Below are positions 62,707 to 64,000 of a stretch of DNA of 64,000 nucleotides, piece after piece. Numbering within the stretch: the stretch's first letter is position 1; each line of letters starts with the position of its first letter. The translations under genes and the position numbers were made by a program. The notes under the pieces are model-generated. The model did not search any database and was not told the DNA's origin. It worked only from the letters and a program-made list of their open reading frames with translations. Source of the DNA: Amycolatopsis thermoflava N1165 (GTDB lineage: Bacteria; Actinomycetota; Actinomycetes; Mycobacteriales; Pseudonocardiaceae); the NCBI RefSeq assembly GCF_000473265.1, contig NZ_KI421511.1, forward strand, positions 3,695,560 to 3,759,559, read 5' to 3'.

Positions 62707-63801
62707 TCAGTGCCGGCCCCGCCAGCCGTTCCCGGTGCCGGTGCCGCGCTCGGCGTCCTGCTCGGCCTGCCACTTCTCGTAGGCGTCCACGATGTCCCCG
62801 ACCAGCCGGTGGCGCACCACGTCGGAGCTGGTCAGCGTGGCGAAATGCAAGTCTTCCACGCCTTCCAGGATCTCACGCACCACCCGCAGGCCCGACTTCT
62901 GCCCGGTCGGCAGGTCGACCTGCGTGATGTCGCCGGTCACCACGATCTTCGAGCCGAAGCCGAGCCGAGTGAGGAACATCTTCATCTGCTCGGGCGTGGT
63001 GTTCTGCGCCTCGTCGAGGATGATGAACGCGTCGTTGAGGGTGCGGCCGCGCATGTAGGCCAGCGGCGCGATCTCGATCGTGCCCGCCTGGATCAGGCGC
63101 GGGATCGAGTCCGGGTCGACCATGTCGTGCAGCGCGTCGTACAGCGGCCGCAGGTACGGGTCGATCTTCTCGGACAGCGTGCCCGGCAGGAAGCCGAGCC
63201 GCTCCCCGGCCTCGACCGCGGGGCGGGTGAGGATGATCCGGGTGATCGCCTTGGCCTGCAGCGCCTGCACGGCCTTCGCCATCGCCAGGTACGTCTTGCC
63301 GGTGCCGGCCGGGCCGACCCCGAACACGATCGTGTGCTTGTCGATGGCGTCGACGTAGCGCTTCTGGTTCAGCGTCTTCGGACGGATGGTGCGGCCGCGC
63401 CTGGACAGGATGTCCATGCTGAGCACCTCGGCAGGCGACTCCGCGCCGCCTGCCGACAGCATGCCGACGGTACGGCGGACGGTGTCCGGGCCGACCTGCT
63501 GGCCGCGCCCGGCCAGCGCGACCAGTTCGGCGAACACGCGCTCGCCGAACGCGACGTCCGCGGGCTCCCCGGTGAGGGTGACCTCGTTGCCCCGGACGTG
63601 GACGTCGGCGGCCAGCAGTTCCTCGGCCACCCGCAGGTTCTCGTCGCGGGATCCGAGCAGCGTCAGCACCGCGCCGTCCGGAATGGGGAACCGGGACTGG
63701 GCGCTGCGCGTGCTCCGTGCGGTTCCGGTGGTCTCAGTGACGTCCCCGGCGCTCTCGGGAACGTCCGATCGGGCGGCTCCACCCTGTGCGGTTCCGGCCA
63801 A
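62707..63801 (-). CDS. phoH: PhoH-family ATPase
   Basis: A 364-residue RNA-linked P-loop ATPase usually paired with YbeY. Walker A is [15 protein letters not shown], Walker B is [17 protein letters not shown], and [20 protein letters not shown] is the family block. The first 45 residues are a low-complexity tail before [17 protein letters not shown]. Confidence 0.95.
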   Translation of the reverse strand: MAGTAQGGAARSDVPESAGDVTETTGTARSTRSAQSRFPIPDGAVLTLLGSRDENLRVAEELLAADVHVRGNEVTLTGEPADVAFGERVFAELVALAGRGQQVGPDTVRRTVGMLSAGGAESPAEVLSMDILSRRGRTIRPKTLNQKRYVDAIDKHTIVFGVGPAGTGKTYLAMAKAVQALQAKAITRIILTRPAVEAGERLGFLPGTLSEKIDPYLRPLYDALHDMVDPDSIPRLIQAGTIEIAPLAYMRGRTLNDAFIILDEAQNTTPEQMKMFLTRLGFGSKIVVTGDITQVDLPTGQKSGLRVVREILEGVEDLHFATLTSSDVVRHRLVGDIVDAYEKWQAEQDAERGTGTGNGWRGRH

Positions 63802-63891
63802 GTGTCCTCGGGCCTGCCTTCTGCGTTTCCGCTGCTCTCTTCCTGCTTACCCCATCGATGCTAGCGGGCCGGGCGGGGCGCGCGCAGTCGG

Positions 63892-64000
63892 TTACTTCGC
63901 GAGCCGCCCGAAGAACCCGAGCTGTTCCCCGCCCAGGACGTGCGCGTGCACGTGGAAGACCGTCTGGCCGGCGTCACTCTCCGTGTTGAAGACCACGCGG
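63892..64000 (-). CDS. HIT-family (histidine triad) protein, 3' end only
   Basis: The visible 35 codons read VVFNTESDAGQTVFHVHAHV and LGGEQLGFFGRLAK before the stop. HVHAH is the histidine triad of nucleotide-binding HIT hydrolases. The N-terminus is beyond the window. It precedes phoH, a common actinobacterial neighbour. Confidence 0.93.
   Translation of the reverse strand, partial: RVVFNTESDAGQTVFHVHAHVLGGEQLGFFGRLAK

Overview
The window is high-GC actinobacterial DNA. The gene order dgt / glycyl-tRNA synthetase / ArsR-Zur / uppS-recO / era / CBS protein / ybeY / phoH, the frequent GTG starts, a mycothiol-dependent-enzyme homologue and many Tat-type leaders suggest a Pseudonocardiaceae chromosome, Amycolatopsis-like. 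That placement is inferred from gene content only. The right half (about 32-64 kb) is mostly conserved core genome. The left half (1-31 kb) is accessory.

Layout. 1-5.4 kb: end of a siderophore ABC permease gene, a PPOX flavoprotein, a PAS-GAF sensor-kinase-like protein coupled to a maleylpyruvate-isomerase-fold protein, and a PadR / ABC-ATPase / permease operon. 6-13.7 kb: four exported proteins (a ThuA + glucose/sorbosone dehydrogenase + PKD + DUF1080 multidomain protein, a cupredoxin with four OmpL47-like repeats, a two-domain small laccase, and a Tat-exported TIM-barrel isomerase-like protein). They are bracketed by two stand-alone LuxR/GerE-type HTH proteins. 13.7-15.3 kb: a DUF3841-like gene and a decayed YbdK-type ligase.

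15.3-31.2 kb: a coherent catabolic locus. The leftward arm carries an LLM flavin monooxygenase, a TetR regulator, an acyl-CoA dehydrogenase, a cyclase-family hydrolase, a flavin reductase and two tandem metabolite:H+ symporters. The rightward arm carries a phosphotriesterase-family lactonase-like hydrolase, a RibB-like protein with a changed active site, a crotonase lacking both hydratase glutamates, an NDP-forming acyl-CoA synthetase and an aldehyde dehydrogenase. Two SDRs and a SnoaL-like protein follow. Two divergent promoters 8 kb apart (22.47 and 30.71 kb) share a near-identical 25-bp operator, which defines one regulon. An IS5-family element has landed exactly in the stop codon of the RibB-like gene, splitting the rightward operon. 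The enzyme set fits oxidation of a cyclic ketone or terpenoid-like substrate: monooxygenation, lactone or ring opening, oxidation to acid, CoA activation, beta-oxidation. The substrate cannot be read from sequence.

31.3-32.4 kb: scars of mobile DNA beside a tRNA-Asn gene (an integrase remnant and a LysR remnant). 32.4-37.8 kb: a dnaG operon ending in a LexA-like paralogue, then an ECF41-type sigma factor next to its carboxymuconolactone-decarboxylase-family partner, which carries a textbook ECF41 promoter. 37.9-38.4 kb: a MerR / imine-reductase-like pair destroyed by deletion and an internal inversion. 38.4-49.8 kb: a MarR/MFS pair with an overlapping operator, a large membrane protein, a bacterial serpin, dgt with a broken DUF1963 gene, a DUF218 protein, a two-component system plus ABC exporter operon, and an XRE-cupin regulator with a GNAT enzyme. 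50.3-55.5 kb: glycyl-tRNA synthetase, the ArsR/Zur zinc-sensing pair and a nearby permease/TIGR03943 operon. 55.6-56.3 kb: two different degenerate tandem-repeat arrays. 56.3-64 kb: the core operon YbjN-uppS, recO, DUF2752, RDD, era, CDA-like, CBS protein, ybeY, phoH and a HIT protein cut by the window edge.
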